From JAFAGX01 sp035623255 (GTDB taxonomy: Bacteria > Acidobacteriota > Terriglobia > Terriglobales > Acidobacteriaceae): a stretch of 64,000 bases of DNA. The stretch covers positions 3,077 to 67,076 of the forward strand of contig DASPTU010000106.1 in assembly GCA_035623255.1 (NCBI GenBank), read 5' to 3'. The notes under the pieces were generated by a model. It was not told where the DNA came from and did not search any database. It saw only the letters and a program-made list of their open reading frames with translations. A program made the position numbers and the translations under genes. Of the stretch, positions 31,639 through 42,018 are shown one piece after another (position 1 is the stretch's first letter; the number at the start of each line of letters is the position of its first letter).

Positions 31639-33900
31639 ATGCCAGGAGTCAGTGCCGCCGCCCCCGCCAAAGTTGCCGAACAAAGTTCACCCATTACATC
31701 ACCCTTTGCAGCGGGCGGTTGGGCATACACGTTCTTCTTTTTCTCTGGATTTCCCGCGCTCCTCTACCAGATCGCGTGGGAACGCGCCCTTTTTACGATG
31801 TACGGCGTAAATATCGAGTCTGTGACCATGGTGGTCACGGCATTCATGCTGGGGCTCGGTCTCGGAAGTTTGCTTGGGGGAGTGATCTCCAGGCGTCAAG
31901 ACTGGCCGCTGTTACGAATCTTCGGTCTGGCTGAATTGACGATTGGATTGTACGGATTCTTCTCGCTGAAGCTCTTTCATTGGGCGGCCAACCTGACTGC
32001 GGGTTCCCCACCGCTGCAGACAGGGCTCCTCGCCCTCGCGCTTGTGGCGCTTCCAACGGGATTGATGGGTGCGACCCTCCCGATATTGGTTTCTTACACC
32101 GTCCGTCTTTCGCATGAAGTCGGAACCTCGGTCGCCGCATTCTATGCAGCCAATACCCTGGGTTCTGCAGTAGCGTGCTTTTGTGCCGGGATGTTTCTGA
32201 TGCGCTGGCTCGGTCAGGCGGATACGGTAGCGCTTGCCGCGATCATGAACCTGCTGGTTGGCACGTGCGTGCTGGCCTGGTCTTTCAACAGGCCGCTTGC
32301 AAAAAGGGATGCAGCCCCACAGTGTGTCCCATTGCATCCCGCGAGTGAGTCTTCGCCGATCAATTTTGTGTTAGCAGTTGTGATTAGTGGGCTGGCGGGA
32401 TTCATCTCGCTTGCATACGAAATCGTTTGGTATCGGCTGTTTTCGTTTACCACCGGAGGTGTGGCGAAAAGTTTCGCGTTCCTGCTCGGAGCTTATCTGG
32501 CCGGAATTGCCGGCGGTTCAATATTGACCAACTACTCGTGGGGACGCATCAAGACTGGGCAAACTTTCATGCGCCTTCTGATCGCCACCATCTTCGGCGC
32601 AAACCTGGTTGGGTTTCTAGTCGCGCCATTCCTGTTTTCCCTTGTCGTCCGTGTTTCTTATCTGTGGTCATTGCCCGCCATCAGCATAGCAGCTGCAGGT
32701 CTCGGCGCAATGTTCCCATTGCTTTGTCACATCTCGATTTCGCCTGACGAACGCGTTGGCAGCCGTCTCAGCTACCTGTATTTGAGCAACATCGTGGGCT
32801 CAGCGCTGGGCAGCTATGTGAGTGGCTTTCTGCTCATGGATGTCCTTCCGCTGCGGCATGTCACCATTGTGCTCAGCTTGCTTGGGCTGGGACTTGCCGG
32901 AGTGCTCCTACTTCACGCCGAACTCCAGAAACCAGCATTTATTGCCTCTGTGGTCGGCATATTCTCCGTGGCTTTATTTGTAGTGCAGTTTTCCCAGCCC
33001 CTGTTCCACCACATGTATGAAAAGATGCTCCTGAAAAACCACTACCTGCCTAATGCAGAATTCGGTGCCGTGGTTGAGAATCGAAGCGGAGTCATCGCCG
33101 TTACGCAGAACGGAATCGTGTTTGGTGGTGGAATCTACGACGGCCGCTTTAATGTAAGCCTTGTGAATGATAGCAATGGGATCCAGCGTCCCTTTGCACT
33201 TAGCTATTTTCATCCCAATCCTGAAGAAGTGTTGATGATTGGCCTGTCCTCTGGATCCTGGGCGCAAGTGATCGCCAACAATCCGCAGGTAAAACACCTG
33301 ACGATCGTGGAGATTAATCCCGGCTATCTTCGCCTGATAGCCCACAGCGAAGAGGTATCCAGTCTGCTGCAGAACCCGAGAGTGAGAATCGACATCGATG
33401 ATGGCCGCCGATGGCTGATCCGGCACTCCGGGCAGAAGTACGACGCTATTGTGATGAACACGACCTACCATTGGCGTTCGAATGCTTCAAATCTGTTGTC
33501 GGTGGAATTTCTGCAACTTGTCCGGCAACACTTGAAACCAGGCGGAGTGCACTTCTACAACACCACCGATTCGAATGAGGTGATGGCCACCGGCGTTAAG
33601 GTATTTCCTCATGGAATGCGTCTGGCGAATTTTATGGTAGTGAGCGACGAACCACTGCAGTTGAGCAGTCAACGTTGGTTGGACGTTCTGTTGAAATACA
33701 GCATCGATGGCAAGCCCGTCTTCGATCTATCCCAGGAGCAACACCGCCAGCGGCTGGGAGAGGTGTTGGCGATGACCACTACGATGGATCGCGACGTTCC
33801 GACATTTTTCACCCTGGAATCGGCCGGCCACATACGGACGCGTACTGCCGGAGCCCGCATCGTCACGGACGACAACATGGGCACGGAGTGGCTTCAGTAA
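31639..33900 (+). CDS. Membrane / spermidine-synthase-like fusion protein (B)
   Basis: The 753-aa protein starts at ATG 31639 after AGAGGAAGA. Twelve or more hydrophobic segments (about 25-490) precede a spermidine-synthase-like domain with VLMIGLSSGSWAQVIA (motif I variant), LTIVEINPGYLRLIA and IDDGRRWLIRHSGQKYDAIVMN. The membrane half has GLGLGSLLGGVIS and SLAYEIVWYRLF, typical of the fused MFS/spermidine-synthase group. It shares its plan but little sequence with the divergent neighbour, so they are old paralogues rather than a recent duplication. Function unknown. Confidence 0.75.
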   Translation: MPGVSAAAPAKVAEQSSPITSPFAAGGWAYTFFFFSGFPALLYQIAWERALFTMYGVNIESVTMVVTAFMLGLGLGSLLGGVISRRQDWPLLRIFGLAELTIGLYGFFSLKLFHWAANLTAGSPPLQTGLLALALVALPTGLMGATLPILVSYTVRLSHEVGTSVAAFYAANTLGSAVACFCAGMFLMRWLGQADTVALAAIMNLLVGTCVLAWSFNRPLAKRDAAPQCVPLHPASESSPINFVLAVVISGLAGFISLAYEIVWYRLFSFTTGGVAKSFAFLLGAYLAGIAGGSILTNYSWGRIKTGQTFMRLLIATIFGANLVGFLVAPFLFSLVVRVSYLWSLPAISIAAAGLGAMFPLLCHISISPDERVGSRLSYLYLSNIVGSALGSYVSGFLLMDVLPLRHVTIVLSLLGLGLAGVLLLHAELQKPAFIASVVGIFSVALFVVQFSQPLFHHMYEKMLLKNHYLPNAEFGAVVENRSGVIAVTQNGIVFGGGIYDGRFNVSLVNDSNGIQRPFALSYFHPNPEEVLMIGLSSGSWAQVIANNPQVKHLTIVEINPGYLRLIAHSEEVSSLLQNPRVRIDIDDGRRWLIRHSGQKYDAIVMNTTYHWRSNASNLLSVEFLQLVRQHLKPGGVHFYNTTDSNEVMATGVKVFPHGMRLANFMVVSDEPLQLSSQRWLDVLLKYSIDGKPVFDLSQEQHRQRLGEVLAMTTTMDRDVPTFFTLESAGHIRTRTAGARIVTDDNMGTEWLQ

Positions 33901-33983
33901 CACCATCCAAAGCTGGCCATGATCTATCTTAATAATGTCGTAGCGGGGAACCTCGTTGCGATTGCTGACCTGCAACCTCGAAT

Positions 33984-34883
33984 ATGCCCGAATTGCCGGA
34001 TATTGCCGCTTATATCGCTGCGCTCGAACCGCGGATCGTGTCACAGCCGATCCAGCAAGCGCGCTTGAAGAGTCCATTTCTCCTTCGAACTGTAGCCCCA
34101 CCGCTATCAGCAGTGGAGGGTCGTATTGTGAGCGAGCTGCAGCGAATTGGGAAAAGAATCGTTATCGGACTGGAAGGCGACGTCTGGCTGGTGCTGCACC
34201 TGATGATTGCCGGGCGATTGCATTGGCGAACACGCGGAGCACAGCTCGCAGGTCGCCAAAGCCTGGCGGCGTTTGATCTCCCAAACGGTTCACTGGTGCT
34301 GACCGAAGCCGGCACAAAACATCGTGCATCGTTGCATGTGGTCGAAGGAGAGCAGGCGTTGCGGTCTTTCGATCCCGGCGGGATTGATGTGTTTTGTAGC
34401 AATCTCACTACGTTTCGCGATGCGCTGATGGCGGAAAATCGTACGCTCAAGCGCGCACTGACGGACCCTCGAATACTCAGTGGCATCGGGAATGCCTACT
34501 CGGACGAAATCCTCCACGCTGCCCGGTTGTCTCCGATCGCACTCACGCACAAGCTACAACCGGATGAATGGGAACGTCTGTTTGCCGCCACTCAAGGCAT
34601 CCTCAAACTTTGGATCGACCGGCTCAAGGCAGGGGCCAAGACCGGGTTTCCGGAGAAGGTTACCGCATTCCGCCAAGGCATGGCAGTTCATGGACGTTAT
34701 GGAGAAACATGTCCCAGATGCGGCGAAAAGATTCAGCGAATTCGCTACGCTGACAACGAAACCAACTACTGCGCTCGTTGTCAGACCGGTGGAAAGATTC
34801 TGGCTGATCGAAGTCTCTCACGGCTGTTGGGCTCGGATTGGCCGCGGACGTTGGATGAACTCGAGGCGCTCAAGCGGCGTTAA
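33984..34883 (+). CDS. mutM: Fpg/Nei-family DNA glycosylase
   Basis: The 299-aa protein has the catalytic N-terminus PELPD (Pro1 and Glu2 after Met removal), a helix-two-turn-helix with GIGNAYSDEILHAARLSP and a C-terminal zinc finger C-x2-C-x16-C-x2-C (CPRCGEKI to NYCARC). It excises oxidised bases such as 8-oxoguanine or formamidopyrimidines. The finger reads ADNETNYCARCQTGG rather than the usual GRxTFxCxxCQ; the loop Arg is absent, which marks the actinobacterial-type Fpg/Nei subfamily rather than classical MutM. It stands alone, 83 bp after fusion B. Confidence 0.88.
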   Translation: MPELPDIAAYIAALEPRIVSQPIQQARLKSPFLLRTVAPPLSAVEGRIVSELQRIGKRIVIGLEGDVWLVLHLMIAGRLHWRTRGAQLAGRQSLAAFDLPNGSLVLTEAGTKHRASLHVVEGEQALRSFDPGGIDVFCSNLTTFRDALMAENRTLKRALTDPRILSGIGNAYSDEILHAARLSPIALTHKLQPDEWERLFAATQGILKLWIDRLKAGAKTGFPEKVTAFRQGMAVHGRYGETCPRCGEKIQRIRYADNETNYCARCQTGGKILADRSLSRLLGSDWPRTLDELEALKRR

Positions 34884-34912
34884 AAGGTCGATTGAGACTC
34901 GCCATTGTGAGA

Positions 34913-37387
34913 CTATTCGGCGCGCAGTGCCTGCATAACGTCGACGCGAGCAGCTCGTGCCGCGGGCAGCATGGATGCGACGACCGCGACTGTGATCAGC
35001 ACCAGCGCGGAGACGGCCACCGGCAAGGCTCCCGGCATCGTCACTTCCAGAAAATACCTGCCCGCCACCCGCGTGAGTGCGAATCCCAGGATGGTGCCCG
35101 CCACAACTCCGAGTGCGGCCATCACGGCACCTTCGGCAATGACGCCACGCAGCAACTGCTGCGGCTGGGAGCCAAGCGCCAGGCGGATCCCGAATTCACG
35201 CGTCCGCGCGCTGACCGAGAACGCCAGCACGCCTGCGACACCGACCACGGCAATCGCTAAGGCGACCGCGGCGAATACGCCGAAAACCACTGAATTCAAA
35301 CGCTCCGGTGTGAGCACTTCGGCACGGACATCTTCGAGAGTGGCGGCGTGCTCAACCGGCTGGTCGCTCGACATGTTGCGCAGCACGCGCGTGACCGGCG
35401 TGACCAGCGAATAAGGATTTGTGTTGGCGTGGATGAAAAGGCGGCCGCCGAACATCGGACCCTCTTCGAAGGTGCTGTAGATCGTGAGGGTCGGCTCAGG
35501 AACCATGTGTTCGTCGTCGATATCTGCGGTCACACCGACGATGCGATGTGGCACAGCACTGATCCCTGGGACAAATTTCAGTACTGGATCCGTCCAATAG
35601 ACATGCCGATTGATCGCATCTCCATCGGGGAACATCCGCCGGGCCAAAGTCTCACTGATGATTGCCACCGGGTCCTCAGTTTGGCCGTTCTTGGTTTGCC
35701 CATCGAGATCGTTGAAATCACGACCGGCGATGATGGGGACTCCGAGCGCGGCGAAGAATCCGGGAGAAACTACTCGGAACTGCGCGCGCGGATCTTCGCC
35801 GGGCGCATGAACATGACCGTCGGCGGAGAACTGGAGTCCAATCGTGGAACCGGCGTCGCGCCAGGGGACGAGCATACCGAACGCTGTTTTGTTTACACCA
35901 GGAAGCGCATCAATACGACGCATCGATTCCTTATAGAAATCGACGACCTGCTGAGGACTCTTGCCGTAGGACATAGTCGGAACGTCGATGGCAAGCACAT
36001 GGCGCACGTCGAGGCCAGTCTGGGTCCTCTCCAGCGCGATTAGTGTACTGACCAACATGCTCGCGCCCGCCAAGAGCACGAAGGACGCAGCGATTTGCGT
36101 TACCGCGAAGATCTGTTGGCGGCGCCTTGTACTGCTGGTAACGCGGACATTCCCGCTCGATAGACTCGATCCGTTCGAAGCATCCGCCGACGGCAAGCGC
36201 GGGACAAACGCCAGAATCACCGCGGCGACGATGGCCAGCGCCGTCCCTACCCAGAGCAGGCTGGAATCCACGGTCAAATCGAGAGCGCGAACGGAGAAAC
36301 GCGACGCGTAGCGAGCCAGAACCGCCACTAAGGGTTGTGCACTGACTACGCCGAGCAACGCGCCGGCTCCGCAGAGCAGAAGACTTTCAGCTAAAAGCAT
36401 GCGGCGCAGCACACCTGGGCTTGCGCCCAGCGCCGCTCGGACCGCCAGCTCGCCTTCACGACGCACCGTACGAGCGAGAATCAGGTTCGCGACGTTCGAA
36501 CACGCGATGATGAAGACCAGCGCCGAGGCAGCCAGAAGAACGAGAAGAATCTCTCGCGCGCCAGCAGTGATCTGGTCGCGAAACAGCTTAGCCTCAATAC
36601 GGTAGTCACCCTTCACGGGATAAGCGTCGGCATGGTCTCTTTTTGTCGCGGCATAGACGGAGCGCAATTCGGCACGAGCCTGGTCGAGGGTGGCACCGGG
36701 TGCGAGACGGCCAAACAGCTCAGTCATACGATGAATGCGGCCTTGGACCATCGTGGCCGAAAGGTGGTGAGGACTGGTGACCACGTTGGCGATGATTTCC
36801 GTATCTTCAGGATAGGGGACGCAAGGCTCGAGCACGCCGATGACTGTGGCAGTCCGATCGCCAAAGCTTCCAAGGCGAACGGTTTTGCCAACGACGGAGG
36901 AATCCTTCTTGAAAGTGGTCGTCCAGAAACGATATGTGAGAACGACCACACCCGCAGCTTTGGGGCCATCATCTTGCGGCCCAATGAGGCGGCCCAGCAC
37001 GGGATGAAGACCCATCACGTCGAAATACGACCCGCCGACCACGCCGGCCTTCACTTCCCGAGGCTCGCCGAGACCAATCATGGTGAAACCAATGGTGGAG
37101 AAGTCGCCGAATGCGCTCAAGGTTTTCACACTGGCGCGTAAATCCTCGATCTCGGGGACGGAGAAGGTGGTATTTTCGTTGCGAATGCCGGGTGCGCTCT
37201 GCCGGATATAGATCAGCCGATCTTCATCGCGATTGACCAGCGGCTTTAAGAGAACGCCTCGCACCAGCGTGAAGATGGCCGCGTTGGCGCCGATGCCAAG
37301 CGCCAAGGTAAGGATTACGGTAATTGCAAGCCCAGGGGTACGAATCAACGAATAAACGGCGACTCTGAGATCGCGCAAGAATGGCAT
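34913..37387 (-). CDS. Orphan MacB/FtsX-type ABC permease (ADOP-like)
   Basis: The protein is about 824 aa from ATG 37387, preceded by GGGGCGAGGAT. It has two FtsX/MacB_PCD repeats: an N-terminal membrane segment (TPGLAITVILTLALGIGANA), a periplasmic domain, three membrane helices near the middle and three at the C-terminus (ending VDVMQALRAE). This duplicated layout is typical of acidobacterial orphan permeases. No ATPase gene is adjacent, unlike the operon at 43-56 kb, so its partner must be encoded elsewhere. Substrate unknown. Confidence 0.85.
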   Translation of the reverse strand: MPFLRDLRVAVYSLIRTPGLAITVILTLALGIGANAAIFTLVRGVLLKPLVNRDEDRLIYIRQSAPGIRNENTTFSVPEIEDLRASVKTLSAFGDFSTIGFTMIGLGEPREVKAGVVGGSYFDVMGLHPVLGRLIGPQDDGPKAAGVVVLTYRFWTTTFKKDSSVVGKTVRLGSFGDRTATVIGVLEPCVPYPEDTEIIANVVTSPHHLSATMVQGRIHRMTELFGRLAPGATLDQARAELRSVYAATKRDHADAYPVKGDYRIEAKLFRDQITAGAREILLVLLAASALVFIIACSNVANLILARTVRREGELAVRAALGASPGVLRRMLLAESLLLCGAGALLGVVSAQPLVAVLARYASRFSVRALDLTVDSSLLWVGTALAIVAAVILAFVPRLPSADASNGSSLSSGNVRVTSSTRRRQQIFAVTQIAASFVLLAGASMLVSTLIALERTQTGLDVRHVLAIDVPTMSYGKSPQQVVDFYKESMRRIDALPGVNKTAFGMLVPWRDAGSTIGLQFSADGHVHAPGEDPRAQFRVVSPGFFAALGVPIIAGRDFNDLDGQTKNGQTEDPVAIISETLARRMFPDGDAINRHVYWTDPVLKFVPGISAVPHRIVGVTADIDDEHMVPEPTLTIYSTFEEGPMFGGRLFIHANTNPYSLVTPVTRVLRNMSSDQPVEHAATLEDVRAEVLTPERLNSVVFGVFAAVALAIAVVGVAGVLAFSVSARTREFGIRLALGSQPQQLLRGVIAEGAVMAALGVVAGTILGFALTRVAGRYFLEVTMPGALPVAVSALVLITVAVVASMLPAARAARVDVMQALRAE

Positions 37388-37527
37388 ATCCTCGCCCCGT
37401 TCGGTGAGCGTTTGAGCACTTCGGCTGCCAATACTAAGCACCACATATTAAGCCACTTATGTCCGAGGGTTTCGCCGGGGCCGTTCGGTCTCGGGATGCC
37501 ACTTCGCAAATTCGGACACCAAAGACG

Positions 37528-38943
37528 TTAGCAAGGCACTTCCACAGTCCCGGCTCTCTGCAACTTCCGCGATGGAATATTTTGGTTCAGCCGAAAGAAG
37601 TTGCCGGGATCGTAGTGAGATTTGACGGCGACCAAGCCCTCCCAATGTGCCCGATAGGCCTCCGGGACACGATCCTGCTCATCTCCACTCATGAAGTTTA
37701 CGTAAACCCCGGGCTTCATCGATGGGCGTAACTTGTTAAACCACGCCCGGACCCAAGAAATAATTTGCGAATCGGCAGATGCATCTGACCACTTCGCCAA
37801 AAGGTTCATGATGAAGGGAGCACTGCGGTCACCGAATGCGGTTTCGATGGCTGCGATCTGAGCCGCCGCTCCACCGAGATAGGCGAGTTCGATTTGAATT
37901 CCTGGACCCGGAATTGAGCACATGGCCTCCACGAGAAGATCAATCGTGCTGTTTTGAAGCTGGGCGAAGTAGCCCGACTTTGTGTAATAGCGATCGCCGT
38001 GCGGGAAGTCGGAATCTGCCATGGTCTGTAGCTCTAAGAATGGCAAGACCGTCGTGCGCACGGACCTGGGATCACAAATGGACATCGCTCGTTCCAGATA
38101 GGGGCGGCCCGTCGAGGGATCACCGGTCCAAATCAGGGAATTGTTCGCGACCGGTTTTCCACGAAGCTCGGCAGGTACGTTTCGTGTCTGGGGGGCGAGG
38201 CGGAGATCGATGTTCCACTTAAGATCGAGAGGGGCTTCCGCCATGAGATCCCTCCAGGACTCAAGCAGACCGCCAATACGCGGCTCGGCGCATACCCCTT
38301 CGGCAAGCACCACCGAGGTAAGCGGATGTAACTTAACCTCGAACTCAGTCACTATGCCGAAGTTACCGCCGCCTCCCCGTAACGCCCAGAACAAGTCCGC
38401 ATTCTCGCTGTTGTCACAGCGCAGGAGCGAACCGTCGGCAGTTACCAATGTGATCCCAATAACGTTGTCGCACGATAAACCAAATCGCCGAGTAAGCCAT
38501 CCTGTTCCTCCACCCAAGATGAGTCCTGACGCCCCCGTGTGTGAGACAACCCCGGATGGAAAGACCAGTCCGGCTTTTTGAGTAGCAACGTCGATTGATC
38601 CCAACAAGCAGCCGCCACTGAAGCGGGCCGTACGCCTGTCGGCATCTACCACCACTTGGCGCATTCGGGACAGGTCAATCACGAGGCCATCGCAGGTGCC
38701 AAAACCGGCGAGGCTATGCCCTCCACATCGAACAGCTGTGAGAATTCCGGCCTGGGATGCGGCCCGTGCCGCGCTCTGCACGTCGCCAGGATCGGCGCAA
38801 CGCGCGATCAGCTGGGGCGACCTGGAGATCATACCGTTCCAAACAGCACGGGCCGCATCATAGCCGATGTCTCCAGGGCGCAGCAGATCACCTTTGAATC
38901 GCGCGTGAAGTGAACCGTAGACCTCTGTAGCAACCTCAATCAT
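37528..38943 (-). CDS. FAD-linked oxidoreductase, berberine-bridge/6-hydroxynicotine oxidase type
   Basis: The 471-aa protein has an FAD-binding-4 (PCMH) domain with VRCGGHSLAGFGTC, where His76 is the usual site of covalent FAD, and SGLILGGGTGWLTRRFGLSCDN. The C-terminal BBE segment DPGNFFRLNQNIPS is also present. No signal peptide is visible, so it is likely cytosolic. These oxidases act on sugars, amines or alcohols; the substrate here is unknown. Its ATG overlaps the stop of the damaged amino-acid permease (ATGA), so the two were once one operon. Confidence 0.85.
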   Translation of the reverse strand: MIEVATEVYGSLHARFKGDLLRPGDIGYDAARAVWNGMISRSPQLIARCADPGDVQSAARAASQAGILTAVRCGGHSLAGFGTCDGLVIDLSRMRQVVVDADRRTARFSGGCLLGSIDVATQKAGLVFPSGVVSHTGASGLILGGGTGWLTRRFGLSCDNVIGITLVTADGSLLRCDNSENADLFWALRGGGGNFGIVTEFEVKLHPLTSVVLAEGVCAEPRIGGLLESWRDLMAEAPLDLKWNIDLRLAPQTRNVPAELRGKPVANNSLIWTGDPSTGRPYLERAMSICDPRSVRTTVLPFLELQTMADSDFPHGDRYYTKSGYFAQLQNSTIDLLVEAMCSIPGPGIQIELAYLGGAAAQIAAIETAFGDRSAPFIMNLLAKWSDASADSQIISWVRAWFNKLRPSMKPGVYVNFMSGDEQDRVPEAYRAHWEGLVAVKSHYDPGNFFRLNQNIPSRKLQRAGTVEVPC

Positions 38944-40255
38944 GGGTCAAGTCGAGTTCGACGCGCAGATCTCCAATACACGACCGATACAATCAAAAGA
39001 AACGGAAAAAAGCCTGGGAATGCATAGCGTAAACCATCGACGTAGAAAGTGCTGGCCGTGATCCCGAGCAATGCCGCAAGCCCCAACCAATTGGCGTATG
39101 GGAAAAAAGCCAGTTTCATCGGGAGCGACACGAGAACCTCGGGCTTGAGCGAGTTCCGGAACTGAATGTGGCTAAGGAGAATCACCGCCCAAACAAAGAA
39201 CATGCCCGCAACCGCGACTCCGTAGAGCACCAGAAATGCATTGCTGGGTAATAGATCGCCAGCAGTATTGCAACGATCATTCCGGCTGTAGACAGAGCGA
39301 GGGCCCGCCGCGGAACTCCGTTTTTGCTTAACCGGGCAAGCCATGTCGGTGCATATCCTCTTCGCGAAAGAGAAAAAAGCATACGAGTCGTGAGATAGAG
39401 ATCGGTATTGCAGCTCGACAATGCCGCCGTAATCACGACCAAATTCATAATGCTGGCTGCGTAAGGGATTCCTACTTGCGAAAACGCGGTGACAAACGGA
39501 CTGCCCGAAATTCCGGCCTTGGTTCCCAGGTGCGTCCACGGGGTCATCGCGAGCATGACAATAACCGCCATCACATAAAAGAAGATGAGGCGCAACACAA
39601 TCGTCCGCATGGCGCGAGGTATTGACACTGCAGGATTCCGGGCCTCTCCGGCGGTCACAGCAATAACTTCCACTCCCATGTAGCTGGTCAGAGTTAAGGA
39701 GAGCGAGAGCCACACGCCCTTCAAGCCAAATGGCAGGAAGCCGCCATGCTTTGTGAGGTTCGAGAGGCCAACCGGTGCTCTTGGTCCTACGCCAGTAATC
39801 ACAATGATGCCAACCAGGATGAACGCCAAAATGGCGATTACTTTGATTACCGCGAACCAATACTCAAATTCACCGAAACGACCGACTTGTAGAGCGTTGA
39901 CCGCTACCAGCACTAAAGATGCCGCCAACACCCAAACCCATTGCGGCACATGTGGGAACCAGAAACCAAAGTAAATCCCCACGGCGGTGACCTCAGCTCC
40001 GATAGCGACCGTCTGCACAAAACCATAAGTCGCACGCACCGCAAACCCAGCCCATGGATTCAAATAAGTTTCAGCGTATACACCAAAGGCGCCGGCCACT
40101 GGATGTACGACCGCCATTTCCGCTACGGCGTAAGCGACGATCATCGCGATTACGGCGTCGAGCAGATAGGAGATGATGACGCCCGGACCAGCGAGCCGTA
40201 TCGTTACACTGCTGCCAAGAAACAACCCTACCCCGATCGCCGTGCCGGCAGCTCT
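38940..40255 (-). pseudogene. Amino-acid permease (APC family), frameshifted and 5'-truncated
   Basis: Reading from 40255, GTAIGVGLFLGSSVTIRLAG then AEMAVVHPVAGAFGVYAE and later RMLFSLSRRGYAP are clear APC-family permease blocks. Near 39240-39256 (rc ATCTATTACCCAGCAATG) the frame changes. The upstream frame ends soon after as garbage (HFWCSTESRL), while the continuation PSNAFLVLYGVAVAGMFFVW lies in the next frame and runs to 38940. One indel would restore the gene. The 5' end is also missing: before GTAIGVG the reading frame is antisense to an aminotransferase remnant. It is therefore a pseudogene, or, for the indel only, an assembly error. Confidence 0.8.
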
Positions 40256-40565
40256 CCAATTGCTTGGCGGCATAGGACTCGCCAAAATCGCCGAGCACAT
40301 TGCCACGCTCACAAGTGCTCTGCTTGAAGGGGCTCGCCAGCTGAAGATCAGGACAAAAACTCCTCCTGAAAGTGTAGGTCCGCTGGTTGTGCTGCAGATG
40401 AAGGATTCGGATGCCATGGTGAGAAAATTAGCGGAGCGCAACATTGTGGTGTCCAATCGAATGGACGGCTTGCGGGTTTCATTTCACCTCTATAACACGT
40501 TGGAAGATGTTAAAGCGGTACTTAAGGTTTTAGAGAATAACCTCTGTCTGGCGGTCAGTAACTAA
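40251..40565 (+). pseudogene. Class V aminotransferase, C-terminal remnant
   Basis: About 104 codons from ALQLLGGIGLAKIAEHIATL to GLRVSFHLYNTLEDVKAVL resemble the C-terminal domain of class V (cysteine-desulfurase-like) aminotransferases. The catalytic large domain and PLP lysine are absent. At its left edge (about 40250) it meets the truncated permease head to head, so a deletion or recombination joined the two genes there. No start codon or ribosome site of its own is evident. Confidence 0.6.
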
Positions 40566-40605
40566 TGTAGCCTAGGTGGATCAGGGAACAAGTGATGGAG
40601 GCCGC

Positions 40606-42018
40606 CTAGTTGGTTGAGGGTAGTTGGATAATCGCTTCGCAGCCTCTGGCATTGGTGCGATTTCTGAGCGAGAGGGTTCCGCCGTGTGCTTCGGCGATCT
40701 GACGGCTCAACACCAGGCCGATCCCTGAGCCCGCCGGCTTTGTCGTAAAAAATGGCACAAACAAGTTTGCTGGATTAGCAATGCCTGGGCCTTCATCCTG
40801 CACGAATACACTGATCCAGCTCCCATTCCTTGCCCACCCGACTTTCACAGTACCAGCGCTGTCGAGGGAAGCATCGACTGCATTTCGGATGAGGTTGATA
40901 AGTACCTGCTGCAACTGGTCGGGATCGACATTCAGGGTAATTTCGGGTCCGGGTTCAATTTCGATGAGTGCACGCGTTTCCAGGCCCGCAGCGGTTCGAA
41001 CCAGTGGTGCGAGCTCGGTTGGTCGAACCTGCGGCTTCGGCAAACGAGTTAGCCGGGAGTAGTCGCGCATGAAACGACTGAGAGCGTCCGAGCGTTCATG
41101 AATAACTCGTAGGCCGCGGCGCAGATCATCCTCCCAGTCAGCGGCGCGAGCTTCCCGCTTCATGATGTCTTCAAGGCTGCCGGCAATCGAACAAATCGGG
41201 GCGAGCGAGTTATTCAGCTCATGTCCCAGTACTCGCACCAGGCGCTGCCAGGCTTGTCGCTCCTCTTCTCGCAGCGCACGGCTTAGATCGGCCAGCACTA
41301 GCAAGTAATGCGGCTTGCCTCCCTGCCGAAAGACTGATCTTCGAAATCCCCACCGCCCTGACTGGCCGGGGAAGTTCTTTTCCAATGTTCGTGCGGACTC
41401 ACCTTCCAGACATTCCAAGAGATCTAACTCCTCAGCGTTTTTTCCCAGCAGGCGCTCCGCGTTCTGCCCCATCACCCGTTCGCCCGCGCGATTTACCAGG
41501 CGCAACCTTCGTTCTCCGTCGAATGCGAAAACGGCGACGTCGATCTCGGTCATCACCGTGGTGAGAAGCGCGCTTGCTTCCATCGCGCCCAAGCGCTGCT
41601 CTCGGAGCATCTCTGAAAGAGTGTTCACTTCGAGCATAAGTTCGCCGAGCGCGTCTCCGCTTTTCGCGCCGCGTACTCGAAACGAAAAATCTCCTTCGCG
41701 CAAAGCCGATTGCATGTTGGATAGCGTTTGCAGAGGCCGAACTACCGCCCCTCGGGCCGCAAAGGCAAAGCCCAGCCAGGTAACACAGAGTAAAAAGGTG
41801 AGCGTCCAGCGAGTGTTCGCGTCATGGTTGCCGGTCCAAAGAAAGATAAGTGAAACCAGCACCGGCACTGCGCCGGAACCCATGGCAAGCAGCAAAATGC
41901 GATCTTCGTGGTTCAGCCGCGGCTTGTTTTTGGGGCGAGAGCGGATCCCGGATTGGGAAGCAGGGGTTACCGCATTTGCGGTGTTGTGATCTGCTGCCTT
42001 AGCTGCTTCCGATTCCAT
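40606..42018 (-). CDS. Sensor histidine kinase (NtrY-like)
   Basis: The protein is about 470 aa from ATG 42018; GTG 42045 is possible. It has two membrane helices (about 40-90), a HAMP linker, a PAS-like domain, a HisKA H-box (VLGHELNNSLAPICS) and HATPase motifs (NLIRNAVDASLD, DEGPGIANP, GSGIGLVLSRQIAEAHGG). The start overlaps the 3' end of the response regulator gene. With no large periplasmic domain it probably senses within or near the membrane. As the last gene of the efflux operon it likely controls that operon (inference). Confidence 0.88.
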   Translation of the reverse strand: MESEAAKAADHNTANAVTPASQSGIRSRPKNKPRLNHEDRILLLAMGSGAVPVLVSLIFLWTGNHDANTRWTLTFLLCVTWLGFAFAARGAVVRPLQTLSNMQSALREGDFSFRVRGAKSGDALGELMLEVNTLSEMLREQRLGAMEASALLTTVMTEIDVAVFAFDGERRLRLVNRAGERVMGQNAERLLGKNAEELDLLECLEGESARTLEKNFPGQSGRWGFRRSVFRQGGKPHYLLVLADLSRALREEERQAWQRLVRVLGHELNNSLAPICSIAGSLEDIMKREARAADWEDDLRRGLRVIHERSDALSRFMRDYSRLTRLPKPQVRPTELAPLVRTAAGLETRALIEIEPGPEITLNVDPDQLQQVLINLIRNAVDASLDSAGTVKVGWARNGSWISVFVQDEGPGIANPANLFVPFFTTKPAGSGIGLVLSRQIAEAHGGTLSLRNRTNARGCEAIIQLPSTN

